DNA of 64,000 bases from Anthonomus grandis grandis. Its lineage: Eukaryota > Arthropoda > Insecta > Coleoptera > Curculionidae. Shown here piece after piece: positions 48,421-59,942 of the stretch. How positions within the stretch are numbered: position 1 is the first letter of the stretch; each line of letters begins with the position of its first letter. The notes under the pieces were generated by a model. It did not search any database and was not told the origin of the DNA. It worked only from the letters and a program-made list of their open reading frames with translations. Both the position numbers and the translations under genes were made by a program. The stretch is from assembly GCF_022605725.1 (NCBI RefSeq), contig NC_065558.1, positions 7,750,001-7,814,000 on the forward strand. The letters run 5' to 3'.

Positions 48421-51400
48421 AATCCTGTATGGTTTTTCATACGTGATTAATTTTCTGTTTCTTACAGGCAGTCAAAGATGATTTCGATCGATTTAATTTA
48501 GAGAGAAACACCTTAAAAATTTCGATTCAAAGGACCAGAATTATGTATTTCTTTTCAGCAAGGTTTGTTTTAAATTAAATATTTAATTAAATTTGTTGTG
48601 TCCTGAGGATAATTTAATACTAGTCGAAAATGAGAAAATCATCTCTTCAAAGTTTGGGTTAATTTTGTCGTTCTTCCAGGCCGCTAAATTAACTGGAATT
48701 CATATGCCAGACAGTAGAAATCTAATAGTCCTTTGACTGTCTGGAAAAGTAAAGCTGTCAGAATTATCTGCTTCTTAAATTTTAGTTAGATAAGTCCTAA
48801 AAATATCCGGTTCAAAGGACCAAAATAGCTTCGAATAAGACATTTTCAATATGATAAGTAAATTTTTATTTCTTTCAGGCTATCAAAGGAATACTGAATT
48901 TCGACTGTCTGATTGGGATCTTCAGATTCGTCTAACGATAGTTTTCCTACTTTTGATCAAATTAGGTTATAAAAACGCTCTAGAAATTCCGGTTCGAAGG
49001 ACCAAAATTATATTTTTCTGTTCAGCAAGGTTTGTTAAAACTAGGAACTTAATTTAGGTTGGTAATGTCCTGAGGATAACTTAATACGAGACGAAAATGA
49101 GAAAATCGTCTCTTCTCGTTTTTCTTCAAAATTTGGGTTAAATTTTATTGTTTTTCCAGGCCGTTTAATTAACTGGAATTCATATTCCAGGCAGTCGAAA
49201 TTTAATTGTCCTTTAAATGTCTGGAAAAGTAAAGATGTCAGAATTATCTGCTTCTTAAATTTCAGCATCAGGTTCAAAGGTTCGGGTTCAACCAAAAAAA
49301 TACTAAATTTCGACTGTCTGATTGGGATCTTTAGAGTTTTCTAATGGTAGTTTTCCTACTTTCAATCAATTCAGTTTAGGGAGGAACGTACTCATAAATC
49401 ATGTATTTTTTTTTCAGCAAGGTTTGTTTAAAGTATTTAATTTATATTTGTTGTGTCCTGAGGATGGATAACTTAATAAGAGTCGAAAATGAAAAAATCG
49501 TCTCTTCTTCAAAGTTTGGGTTAATTTTGTCGTTCTTCCAGGCCATTAAATTAACTGGAATTCATATGCCAGACAGTAGAAATCTAATAGTCCTTTGACT
49601 GTCTGGAAAAGTGAAGCTGTCAGAATTACCTGCTTCTTAAATTTTAGTTAAATAAGTCCTAAAAACATCCGGTTCAAAGGACCAAAATAACTTTGAATAA
49701 GACATTTTCAATATGATTAGTAATTTTTATTTCTTCCAGGCGATCAAAGGAATACTGAATTTTGACTGTCTGATTGGGATCTTTAGATTTTTCTAATTAT
49801 TTAGTTTTCTGACAGTTTTAAAGCCTGACATTAAATAATTCCAGTTGACGTAGTTTTGTTTTGGTTTTTTCAACACACCTGGCATCTTCTCTCTTCCTTT
49901 TTCTGTTATTTTTCTCTTTAAACTGCCTGGGAAAAAAACATGAGATAAATAATTCTTGAATTTCGTTTTCTTCCAGATTCCACAGCAACCTATCAAAAAG
50001 GTTTGAGGTATCACTGAAAAGACTCTTGGTAGTAGGTTCATCTTTTGTAAATCTGAGTGTAACTGATGTAAACTTCGAACTACCTGGATGATTTATATAT
50101 GAAATTATTTGTTAGAAATGTCTCTTGCTTCATGTTAAACTTTAAACCCTCATAAGAATATCTAAAGCAGTTTTTGAATACAATAAATTTGACACTTTAG
50201 TCCTTTAATATGAGCAATTTTTTCTTTCTACCAGACAGTCAAAAAGATACTAAAGTTCGACTGTTTGATCAGGATCTTCAGATTCTTCTAACGATAATTT
50301 TCCTAATACTTTCGTTCAAATTAGGTTATGAAAAACCGCTCTAGAAATTCCGGTTCGAAGGACCAAAATTATATTTTTCTGTTCAGCAAGGTTTATTGAA
50401 ATTAGGAACTTAAGTTAGGTTGGTAATGTCCTGAGGATAATTTAATACGAGTCGAAAATCGTCTCTTCTGGTTTTTTTTCAAAATTTGGTTGTTCTTTTA
50501 TGCCATTAAATTAACTGGAATTTATATGCCAGGAATTCAAATTCCAATTGCTTTTTATGGAAAAGTGAAAAAGTCAAAATTACGTATTTCTTAGATTTTT
50601 GCTGTTCAAAGGACCAAAAAACCTTAGAATAAGACATTTTCCCTATATAAGCAAACTAGATCGCGATAATCACATTTTTCTAACAACAGTTTTCCTACTT
50701 TAGATCATTTCAAATAATGAAGAAAAATCCTATAAATTCCGACTCGAAGGACCAAATTTATATTTTTCTGTTGGTTTATTGAGCCTAGAAATCCTATTTA
50801 GATTTTTGTACCAAAATAGTGTTTTTTTTAAAGATTCGAGGTAACTTCGTCTTTCTTCCAGGCAGTTAAATTGACAGAAACTGTTATGCCAGGCAGTCAA
50901 AATCTTATTATCCTATGACTGCCTGGAAAAGTGAAGAAATTATTTGGTTTTTACATTTTTCCTCAAATAAATGCCAAAAGTATCCGGTTCAAAGGACCAA
51001 AATAGGATGTGCTAAGTAATTTTTGATTTCTTCCAGGTTAGGAAACTGGATTTCTAGGATGTATTTTTTTGTTTGTTTTTTCACCACACCTGGAATCTTC
51101 TCTCTTCTTTTTTCTGTTGTTTTTCTTTAAATCTGCCTGGAAAATTACTTGAAGAAAAATGCCTGAAAATCTGTTTTTTTTTTTAATTTTAATTTTTTAT
51201 TTTGAATATTTATTTTAGAACTCATTGTGCTATTTTAAACCTTTTGCTAAAGAAAAGATACCCTGATTAATGTTTTATTTATTCCAGGCGGTCAAAAGAA
51301 ATCTGGATTTCAACTGCCTGGAAGCTTTTCTTTTCTTTTTTTCTTTAAACTGCCTGAATACCATAATAAAAAATAGAAAATTCTGGATTTATTTTTCCAG

Positions 51401-51430
51401 ATTCCTACAATTCCACAAGGCATTCAAAAC
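48421..51430. repeat. Array with CCAGGC/CCTGGAA and GGTTCAAAGGACC words
   Basis: A loosely repeated block contains TTCTTCCAGGCCGCTAAATT or variants near 48671, 49150, 49534 and 50860, then AACTGGAATTCATATGCCAG, a TTTGACTGTCTGGAAAAGT word, and GGTTCAAAGGACCAAAAT or GGTTCGAAGGACCAAAAT. Copy spacing is irregular (about 380-500 bp, with gaps). The CCTGGAA word appears in both orientations and as the variant CCAGACAGT/ACTGTCTGG. Several units also contain GTCCTGAGGATAA. It is probably old and rearranged; no coding function is supported. Confidence 0.8.
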
Positions 51431-51752
51431 ATCATACAATCACATCATAGTACGTATAATCAGTATGGTCCAATCAATGCACATTATTTAAAAAACTAAA
51501 AATGACTAATAAAAATAAAATTAAATGTAGATATTTTTAAAAAAAATTATTTTGTGCCAGTGGCGTCCGTAAATAGTTTATCGTCAATATTTTTCAGTAA
51601 AAAAATAATACACCACTGCATTTTTCTAAGTAAGTAACTTTGTCACGTCCAGTAGCGCGCCATTGTTTTTTTTATGAAGGGATAAATGTGCGGCTGCAAT
51701 TTAAAACATAATGATAGTTCTTTTCTTACAAATCCAAGTAACTAATTAAACC
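51431..51752. other. Spacer upstream of the pogo-like relic
   Basis: AT-rich; CAGTGGCGTCCGTAAATAG near 51561 resembles a transposon terminus, but I could not find a matching inverted copy downstream. Confidence 0.35.
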
Positions 51753-53281
51753 ATGAGGACCTACGAAAAAACCCCCGGCAGCCGGCCATATGCCAACTAT
51801 AGCGAAGAAAATTTAGAAAAAGCAGTGGAGGCCGTTCGAAGTGGTATGAGCAAAAAACTAGCGGTCCAAACCTATAGGATCCCATCACGCATGACTCTAG
51901 TCTATAAATGCCTTGTAAGGCACCCAAAGTCTGACATCCGACAGTCCTCAGTAAGGAAGAAGAAGGGTTAATATCAAGATCCTTGGGAGTCGTGGCAGAA
52001 TGGGGATTTCCACTAACAAAGGCAGATATAAAGGCTGTTATTAAAAAATACCTTGACAATAAGGGTATTGTTATACCTGTATTAAAAGACAACACCCCTG
52101 GGGATGATATGGTTAGTGCTTTCATCAAACGAAACAATTTATCTGTTCGAATAGCCTCGAAAATCAAAAGATCCCGATCCTCAGTGGACCAAGAGGATGT
52201 TTTGAGGTTTTTTGCAATAAGTATTATTAGACTCTAGTGGGGATCATATATATAACTATGAAGAAACAAACGTCACTGATGACCCCGGTGCTAGACAAGT
52301 CATTGTTCCACGAAACTCGAGAAGGGTCGAACGTGTCCAAAATCATTCCAGGTCAGTCATTAGCATAATGGTCTGAGGTAGCGCCAGTGGAGTCTTGTTG
52401 CCGTCCATGGTGGTATTTAAAGCCAATAATATTTATGAAAACTGGTGTAAAGGAAATTTTACTTCCACATATCTTAAGAACAAGAGAACCTGGAAAAAGA
52501 GTGACCCTCGTAGAAGACAACTTGGCCAGCCATTTGGCCCGAAGTGTCGTACAGGCAGCACAAGAACATGATATATATATGAGCCCGTTTCCTCCCAATG
52601 CCACACATCTAATGCAACCATTAGATGTGGCGGTATTCGGACCAATGAAGAAGAGATGGCGTGATATTCTCGAAAGCTGGCGAAAAGAACAATTTCCCAT
52701 TTTACTGAACAGACTTTGGGTGGCGATTAGTGACACAGTGTCGCAAAATTTAATATCAGGATTTCGGCTTATATCCATGTAATGCGCAAGAGGTTCTACG
52801 AAAACTTCCCGATACTGCTGTTCACGAAAAAGAAATTGGGAGAACATTAGACGAAAGTTTAGTTGAGTTGTTAAAAGAACATAGGGGAGTTCAAAATCCC
52901 GAGAAGAAAAGAAAACGAGGATAAAAAATAGAACCAGGAAAAATGTTTCGTCCATCACCGATACTCAGAAGTAGGCGAGAGCGCCATGAATATTGTCGAT
53001 GATGATGCAGAACCATCTAAAGGAAATTCGAAGAGCGTAACAAATAAATCAAAGTTGGGTGTGAATGGTAAAGAAAAAATCTCCCATTAAGAAAATCGAC
53101 ACGAAAAATAGATGATTCAAACAAATGTGGCATCTGTAAGTGTTTGTGGGAAAACTACAAATATCGAGTTGAATGGATAAAATGCTGCAAATGCCAAAAA
53201 TGGATTTGTGATGGCATCTGTAATAATGATAGTAGGGATCCCTATTTCATTTGTGATAGATGTAAAGATAGTTCGGATTAA
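51753..53281 (+). pseudogene. Pogo/jerky-type DDE transposase, broken
   Basis: The N-terminal frame (51753-51971) carries a Psq-type helix-turn-helix (YSEENLEKAVEAVRSGMSKK). It passes by frameshift into WGFPLTKADIKAVIKKYLDN and RNNLSVRIASKIKRSRS (51983-52190), then YNYEETNVTDDPG near 52250, where the expected catalytic Asp of YNYDETN is Glu. A stop follows at IMV*GSASGVLLP (52365-52370). The remaining catalytic motifs are VTLVEDNLASHLAR and MQPLDVAVFGPMKKRW (52499-52665). The C-terminal part, after more breaks, ends in a cysteine finger (CGICKC, KCCKCQKWIC, CDRC; 53126-53281) of PHD/RING-like spacing. Usual length for the group is 450-700 residues. Dead; target-site and terminal repeats were not identified. 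Confidence 0.88.
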
Positions 53282-53578
53282 GATCCCTATCATACAGACG
53301 AATATGTGCCTAACTAAAGTCTAGTGCCTTAACGTTTAGTGCCGTATTGATTAACCTCGTTTAATACAGCATTAAGGTTGTGTATCAAAGTTCCTGTTTA
53401 TTTAGGCATTAATTGCCTACTCCTATACCGATACCAAAATGTATGTATAAGTTTGTTTTTTATTTTCTTGTTTTGTTTTCTGGTTTATTTACTAGAGGAA
53501 ATAAAATACTTAGCAAATTGTTTATTTTTCATGTTTTTCACCATTTGGATGTTAAAAAAAAATTAGGTACCTACCTAT
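53282..53578. other. Spacer, no gene seen
   Basis: AT-rich unique sequence between the transposase relic and the LINE tail. Confidence 0.4.
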
Positions 53579-53616
53579 ATAATAATAATAATAATAACAA
53601 TAATAATAATAATAAG
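53579..53616. repeat. (AAT)n tail of the minus-strand LINE
   Basis: AATAATAAT repeats with one AAC interruption. On the minus strand this is a TTA microsatellite directly following AATAAACGTC, the expected 3' end of a CR1/L2-type LINE. Confidence 0.85.
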
Positions 53617-54096
53617 ACGTTTATTAGCCACCAATACAAAAAAAAAAGCATAATTACAGAAGGTAATATGATTATATACATGGAATTGAATATTAGAATA
53701 TTAAACAAAGAGAGCATATTAAAAACAATAGGTTATATAAAGAATTTAGTTAACACAAGTAAGGCAACTAAAAAGCCATGCATTCAGACTTCCAGAAAAG
53801 AAGGAAACAACTTTCTGGATTCTGTTAAGGCTTATAATAGAAGAAGTGAGAGAAAAAAAAACCAATTCTTATAGACAAACTAAAAAAAAAAACAAATAGG
53901 TAGGCATATACTTATGAGGGAAAAAAGCAGTAGGGGGAAAAATGGATGAAACGGAATGAAAAAATTCTTCTTTTTTCTTCTTTTTTTTTTTAAACAGTTA
54001 ATTTTTGAATAATAAATGTTAATAGAATATTTTACGTTGCATTCAGTTAGTTAGCATGTGCGTAGTATTTTAATAAAGAAAGGCATTTAAGAAAAA

Positions 54097-55845
54097 TTAA
54101 GTTTGATTTAAAAGAAGACGCTTGGTTTTTAATTTAAAAGTTTTTTCAGTGACAGTCAAATTAATTATTTTGAACTTATTAATCAAATTTGGTACGACAT
54201 AAGAAAAGGATCGCTTAAAGAGTTCTTTGCTATGGCTAGGAATTGTTAAAAGATTTTTACGTCTTATATTAAGATTATGCACATCAGTACGATAGGTAAG
54301 CTTTTCAAGTAAATAAGGCGGAGTTTTTGATTTAAGAATTTTGTAAGAAAAACATAAAATATATAATATTCGTCTATTGTGCATATTTAGCCAACCTGCT
54401 TCTTTTAATTTATAAGAAATATGTTGCCGTCTTCTTATACCAAATATAAGTCTTAAGCAAGAGTTTTGAAGTTTTTGAATTCTACCTGAGTCGGAGTTAT
54501 CGAGACATGGTCCATAAATTGTGTCGCAAAAATTTAACGGTGATAGTACTAAAGCATCACAGAGCAGTTTTTTGATACTTGAGCTTAAAAAATGTCTTTG
54601 ACGATATATTGTTTTTAAGGCAGAATATCCATTTTTTAGTTTAAGGGTAACATGTTCTTTGAATCTAAGTTTATAGTCCATTACTAGTCCAAGATTTTTT
54701 GCAGAGTTTTTAAAACTTATTATATTGTTATTAAGGTGTACATTTAAATTATTTAAAATATTAGTTCGATGATTGTCACTACAAAAAAGAATAGCTGCTG
54801 ATTTAGTGGGGTTAATCTTTAGAAGTAATTTTTGAGTTTCTATATTTAAGGTATTCAAATCCTCATTTATATATTGATTAGCTTGGACAACATTAGTGTG
54901 ATGAAATGAATAAAATAGCTGGGTGTCATCTGCATAGCAATGGTGCTTACAGTGTAAAATTTTTTTAGTAATTTGTGAAGTATAAAGAGTATAAAACAAA
55001 GGACCAAGAATGCTACCTTGGGGTACCCCAGAGGTAACATCCAGTGCATTTGATTTATTGTTATTAAGCACTACTCTTTGTTTTCGAATAAACAAGAAAG
55101 AAGACACCAATGCCAACGCAGACTCAGCAAAACCCATATATTCTAATATAGCCAGTAATATTCTGTGATTTACCATGTCAAAGGCTTTAGAAAAATCTAA
55201 GAGAATCAACACCGTAGCTTTATTTTTATCAAGTTCCTTAAAAATATCATCAGTCACTTTAGATAAAGCGGTTGCACAACTATACCCCTTACGAAACCCA
55301 GACTGGTATTTAGGAATTAAATTATTTACATTTAAATATTGAACTATTTGATACTCCATAACTTTTTCTAATATTTTTGATAGTATAGGAAGTACAGATA
55401 TTGAGCGAACATCATTAAATTCAACAGGATTTTTTATTTTGGGCAAAGGAATAACATTGATCGGGAAAGCAGTTTTGTTCTAAACATACGTTTATAATAT
55501 GAGTGAGTGGTTTAATTATGACAGGACAACAAAGCAAAATCAGGGTAATGTTTAATTGATCAACGCCAAATGCTTTAGATTTAATAGATTTTAAGTAATT
55601 TATTATTATATCTTGTGTCACCAAATTAAATTTAAATTCAGCCAAATAATTTAACCTATGTTTTTTAAAATACCCAACAAATTCTTCGTCAGGGTTATTA
55701 TTGTTTTTGTTAATATTAGAAAAAAAAAATTAAGTTTATCTACATCTTGCATAAGAGGAGGAAGTTGTATATTTGATTTATTAGAAATATTTAGTTTATT
55801 AAGTTCTTGCCATGTTTCTTTGTTATTACATACTCTAAATCTCTA
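54097..55845 (-). pseudogene. LINE reverse transcriptase, CR1/L2-like
   Basis: The main frame (55446-54097, 449 residues) carries most of the RT and the C-terminal domain: SISVLPILSKILEKV, YQSGFRKGYSCATALSK, ILLDFSKAFDMVNH (first Asp), SGVPQGSILGPLFYTLY and HHCYADDTQLFYSF (catalytic YADD), then NLGLVMDYKLRFKEHV and a C-terminus ending in KTKRLLLNQT. The upstream part (55845-55425) is in another frame (DEEFVGYFKKHRLNYL, then AFGVDQLNITLILLCCP) and joins through one frameshift near 55450. Only one frameshift was found in the part examined, so this is a comparatively young copy, but without an endonuclease it cannot move by itself. Confidence 0.9.
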
Positions 55846-55884
55846 AATCTAAATATGACACACGCCAATATATTTTAGCCCCAT

Positions 55885-56155
55885 ATCTGGGGTTTCTTTG
55901 TCAGTATAACGTCGTTTAAGGTGTTTTAAACCTTAATAAAACTTTGTGACAAAGTAGCCCCCAACCAAGGGGTTACTTTGTCACCATCAATATATTTTTT
56001 TTAGCTAAATCGCTTTTTATAAAAAAAATTAGTATAGTTGTAGTTGTAGAGGATGATTTCGTCGGTATACTCGTAATTTTTGGCCACCCAAATTACGAAG
56101 GATACCGGAGTTACAAGTAAAAGTTTGTTTAAAAGGTGACAAAGTAACCCCGGTT
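55885..56155. repeat. Foldback element with GTGACAAAGTAACCCC ends
   Basis: Four copies of one 16-base word alternate in orientation: GGGGTTTCTTTGTCAG (55889-55904), GTGACAAAGTAGCCCC (55946-55961), GGGGTTACTTTGTCAC (55969-55984) and GTGACAAAGTAACCCC (56136-56151). The inner two form a tight hairpin with a 7-base loop. The outer two would serve as terminal inverted repeats of a MITE of about 260 bp. Confidence 0.7.
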
Positions 56156-57700
56156 TACGGTATATTAATTATCTTATAAAGTTTGTCGATAGAGTTCCCG
56201 GACACCTGGCATTATTCATTGCTCGTTAGAAATATCTCTTACTTTCAGTAAAAACTTCAAAACTTCAGGAAAAAAATTATTGTAAAAAAATCATCTTTAG
56301 GGTGATAAGAAAAACCTTAGATGCCTCGAAATAAATAAGGAAACAATTTTTGGGGTACATAAAACCGACCTTTAGATGCAAAACTTCCGAAATTAACATA
56401 CTTCAAACCATAAACGGACACCGAAAATGTCTGTCACGATTCTTTTTCTTCTGCGGCCCTTTTTTACGTGACTGCGGAGAAAATGTAATTACAACGGATT
56501 TTCCACCCTTAGAAATAAACAGAGAGAGAAAGGGAGATGAGAATATAGTCAGGGACGGATCGAAGGACCAAAGAAAAAAAAACAAAACAGAAACCTGCTT
56601 CGCGAACAAACGATTTTAATTTTCTTCCTCCGATAAATTAAACAAAAAAAATCAACGGGAGTCCAATTAATTCAAAAACACATTTTCGCTACCGGTCTGG
56701 AGGGTAATTCCAGGAGCTTCCCGATTAAATTTGATCCATTTCGCTCCTTAAGACGGATGTTCATTAGACGAAGGGGTTTTCGTACCTTTAATGACATTTA
56801 TGCGGGTGTACGTAATGTGGGAGGGTCCAGTTTCATATTATATACATGAGGTATCCCGTTGCCTCGCATTGTGAGGTTAAGGCATTGGATTCGTTTGTGA
56901 ATTTTTCATTTAATAGTTTCGAGATATTGACAACAGTGTACAGAGAAAAAATAAACCATTTGAATTAACTAAATTTTGCGTTCATTGAAAGTACATACGT
57001 GTGTATTTAAATGAATCATCAATCAAGGTATTGGTAGAAGAATGCTAATTTCCTGGGGTCAATATTATTTTATACATTTTGTGAAAAATAGTAATTCAAT
57101 ATCATATAAATGAATAAGTTTTTTCATTAAATTTTTTATATTAAATTTAGGCATTTAGTCGATTCACATTATTACAACTTTGAATCAAGTGTCTTAAAAT
57201 CCTTTTTTTTTCTTATAATTACTCATTGAGTTACGTTATTTATAATTAAACAACGTAAAATATAAAGTATAAATTATTTATAGGTAAACAAAAATATAAT
57301 ATAAAACTGAAATTAAATTTGTTAACATAAATTAATTTAGGTGAATAAGCTAAGCACGTTATCTCCTATTTTAGCTCTTTCTAGTTTATCAAAATGTTCT
57401 GATAACAACTTAAAAAATATTTAGATCCGTAATATTTTCAACTAAAAAGGGAAAACATTTTCATTGATTGCCTTATCTTAATTGTTAATGTTTAGAATGC
57501 ACATAATTTGAAAATTCCTTATAAATAATTCGTTAGTCAAATTATTCAAGGAATAAATAAATATATGGATACATTTTTAAATTTAAATTATGAATAGCTT
57601 TTGAGTTATGAGCATTTTGTAAAATTTAAACAAAAAATGCCCGAAATCCTGTACAAGAATCCAAAATTCCTGAAAAATATCTTTAGTTAAATTATTTAAG
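56156..57700. other. Spacer, no gene seen
   Basis: About 1.5 kb of mainly AT-rich unique sequence. Overlapping short frames at 56350-56619 (plus) and 56403-56609 (minus) have lysine/arginine-rich low-complexity content and no domain. A GC-richer patch at 56690-56830 shows no exon signature. Confidence 0.4.
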
Positions 57701-57707
57701 AAATATA

Positions 57708-58015
57708 CAGGGTGTCCCGTAATTAATTGGACATAGGTTAATGTAGGATAACTGACAAGAAAATAAACCGTTTGAGCTCAATATCGCTTAGCAAAATGTT
57801 ATTGGTTTTCGTTCTACAGGGTGTTAAAACTAATTTTTTACCAAACATTTATTGAAATATTTTGGAATCCACTGGATAGATTAACCTAAAATTTGGCGTA
57901 CTCTTATTATTTGGATGGGGAAAGAAAGCAGCCCAAACACGTATCTCCATCGAAAACGACAATTTTTATTTACCAAGACAGTAAACTAAAAAACTTTTAA
58001 TTTAAAGGAAACCCA
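57708..58015 (+). repeat. Mariner-like element 5' end fragment
   Basis: TATACAGGGTGTCCCGTAAT starts at about 57706 and a second ACAGGGTGTT word occurs at 57820. The following TTTATTGAAATATTTTGG and TTATTATTTGGATGGGG are characteristic-looking leader sequence for such elements. No transposase follows before the gene exon at 58179. Confidence 0.6.
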
Positions 58016-58178
58016 GACGACTATGGTCCTAATGCTCAGACAAATTTATGCCCTCGCCAAACTTTCCTCCATAAACTGGGGGCAAAATTTATCGCTCTAA
58101 TTTTCCTAATGGCCCATAGGACTTTAAACTTCCCAATCTGACACTACAGAAGTAATTCACTTAATTCTTTTGTTACAG

Positions 58179-58399
58179 ATCTCAACACTACGATAGCCTA
58201 CAGCAGCAGCAGCAACAGCAACAACAACAGCAGCAGCAGCAGCAACACCAGGCAGAGTTACAACAGCACAAACAGCCCCTCAAGGATACGACAAACACGC
58301 CCCCCAAGTGTCACAAGGTGAACAATAATAACGAGGAGGGACAGAACAACAATCAGGAGCCGTCTTCTACGCAGGATAACGAGGGCAATCATCAACAAG
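58179..58399 (+). CDS. Gln-rich regulator, coding exon A
   Basis: The acceptor TTTTGTTACAG precedes 58179 and the donor G|GTATTA follows 58399. The exon opens in phase with one base completing a codon and reads SQHYDSL, then an uninterrupted polyglutamine tract of about 14 (mixed CAG/CAA), then HQAELQQHKQPLKDTTNTPP, an Asn-rich stretch (KVNNNNEEGQNNNQ) and EPSSTQDNEGNHQQ, leaving one base (G) for the next exon. It encodes 73 codons. It fits the second exon in phase and is separated from it by a 1.36 kb intron. Low-complexity Gln/Asn segments of this kind are typical of insect transcription factors and cofactors. The upstream exon, and so the start codon, is not identified in this window. Confidence 0.8.
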
Positions 58400-58666
58400 G
58401 TATTACGTTTATTTGTCGGTAAAATGCTACTATGTTGTACTATACTCGAATTGTTCGACGTTCGTTTTGTTTTCGAACTCCTCCATATGCTGCTTTCTCT
58501 CTATTTTAAATCAATTTTTGAATAATTTTGATTCTCAATCTTTTAAACTCACTGGAAGGTCAGATGGTGGACTGAACGGGTCCATACAAGAGCATGTTTG
58601 TTTGAACACTCTTTTATTCGTTGATCTTTTCTGAGCCTATTTATAGGCCCAGTTGGATTAACATGC

Positions 58667-58695
58667 AGTTCTTCTTCTTCTTCTTCTTCTTCTTA
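58667..58695. repeat. (CTT)n microsatellite
   Basis: Nine or so uninterrupted CTT units within the intron. Confidence 0.9.
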
Positions 58696-59424
58696 GGTAA
58701 CGTCAACTACTTGGAAGATATTATCGAATTTTTATACAAGCGGTTGAATTATTACTACAGAAAAAAGTTGCTTATCTTTGTCTAAAGCTCGACTTCTCCA
58801 TATGATGTTATTTGATTTTCTGAAATTTCGAAAGCCATTCGAAGGTCGGACGAAGGACTGAACGATACGATATAAACATGGACATTTTGATATATCTGAA
58901 TTTATATCTAGCGTGCCATGGTTATGTTGAAACAATCAAGTAGGCTTGGAACAGTTTTAGACCCTTTCTTTCCTTGAGTTAACCCACTATTCTTCTTTCT
59001 TCTCTTCTGTTTTCTATATTATCGTTTAATATTTAATAGTGTTTGCATTGGTTGAAAATAGTGTTTTTCTCTCGTAATGTGTCTAATTATATCCGAAAAA
59101 CATCATTTAATTCCCACTTTCTTGTAATTTTCAAACTGAGATATTCTTCTACTTTCTGTGGTATTGCCAACTGCCTGGAAGAAAATATCGATATTTTCTG
59201 TTATAGGCTCCTCCATATCCTGCTTTCTCCCTTTAGAGCTCATTGGAATATCGGGTGGATGACAGAATAATTTAGACATAAGTGAATGTATTTTTCCAGT
59301 CATTTCAAATATTTTTTTTTGCGTTTTTAGAATTTGAAATATCTTTTAAGTTTTCCAAGATTTTTTGATTTTTTTTTTGAACATTTGATATTATATTTTA
59401 AGCATTTTTTGGGTATGTACATTT

Positions 59425-59530
59425 CTAAACAGGCATCTGGTCAATTTTTTGAGTTATGAACATTGTGTCAAATATATAGAAGAAAAACATAAATATTAAA
59501 AAAAAAAATCTCAAAATCTTGTACAATTAA
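59425..59530 (-). repeat. Orphan monomer of the 170 bp satellite in an intron
   Basis: GGCATCTGGTCAATTTTTTG, then GTTATGAACATTGTGTCAAA and TCTCAAAATCTTGTACAA match, in order, the reverse complement of the satellite at 13.0-20.6 kb. A single, partly diverged copy lies about 39 kb from the array. Confidence 0.8.
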
Positions 59531-59763
59531 ATAAAAAATTGTACCTGGACAGAATATGATTATTGTACATAGTCATAGTAAAAATAGAACAAAGTCAAAA
59601 ATTAAAAAAAAAGAAACATTACCTCTTTTTCTATTAAAACCTGAGCATCGTATCCATTTAGATTATGCCTTAAATAGAAAAAATATATAAAAAATCAGTC
59701 ATCCTATTTTATTTCAAACCTAATTAATGCTATTTAATGAACTATTAAATATGATCAATGTAG

Positions 59764-59942
59764 GTTCGCGATCTCTACAGTGTTTGGAAACATTGGCCCA
59801 AAAGGCCGGGATACACGACATCACGGCGGACGATTGCAAGTACGATGTGGCAAACACACTTTTGAACTTGGACAGGGGACACGAGTTCATCAAACAAAAC
59901 GTGGACATGTCGGTTTCTATGGCATCGGACATCAATAAGCAG
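59764..59942 (+). CDS. Gln-rich regulator, coding exon B (conserved-looking block)
   Basis: The acceptor is CAATGTAG before 59764 and the donor is CAG|GTAAAT after 59942. With the G from the previous exon it reads GSRSLQCLETLAQKAGIHDI, then TADDCKYDVANTLLNLDRGH and EFIKQNVDMSVSMASDINKQ, 59 codons plus the split codon. Third codon positions are G/C-rich and the segment is not low complexity, so it is the part most likely to be conserved. The SLQCLETLAQKAGI motif recalls glutamine-rich C2H2 zinc-finger regulators of insects such as combgap, but this is from memory and weak; no zinc finger is in the window. It ends in phase 0. Confidence 0.82.

Larger units (their letters stand above)
53579..55850 (-). 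mobile_element. 5'-truncated CR1/L2-like LINE
   Basis: A second LINE family, distinct from the copies at 39-46 kb, runs on the minus strand from a truncated 5' end near 55850 to the (TTA)n tail. Readable protein begins with RVCNNKETWQELNKLN. ORF1 and the endonuclease are absent, the common outcome of incomplete reverse transcription. Confidence 0.88.
58400..59763 (+). other. Intron between exons A and B
   Basis: GT...AG borders fit. The intron contains a (CTT)n microsatellite, three degenerate copies of a CTCCATATxxTGxTTTCTC-type block (near 58480, 58790 and 59206), a solitary AACTGCCTGGAAGAA at about 59168 identical to the core of the 103 bp array, and an orphan satellite monomer. Confidence 0.7.

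Noticed and set aside
51561..51580. CAGTGGCGTCCG as a terminal inverted repeat of the pogo-like element
   Set aside because: No matching inverted copy was found after 53281.
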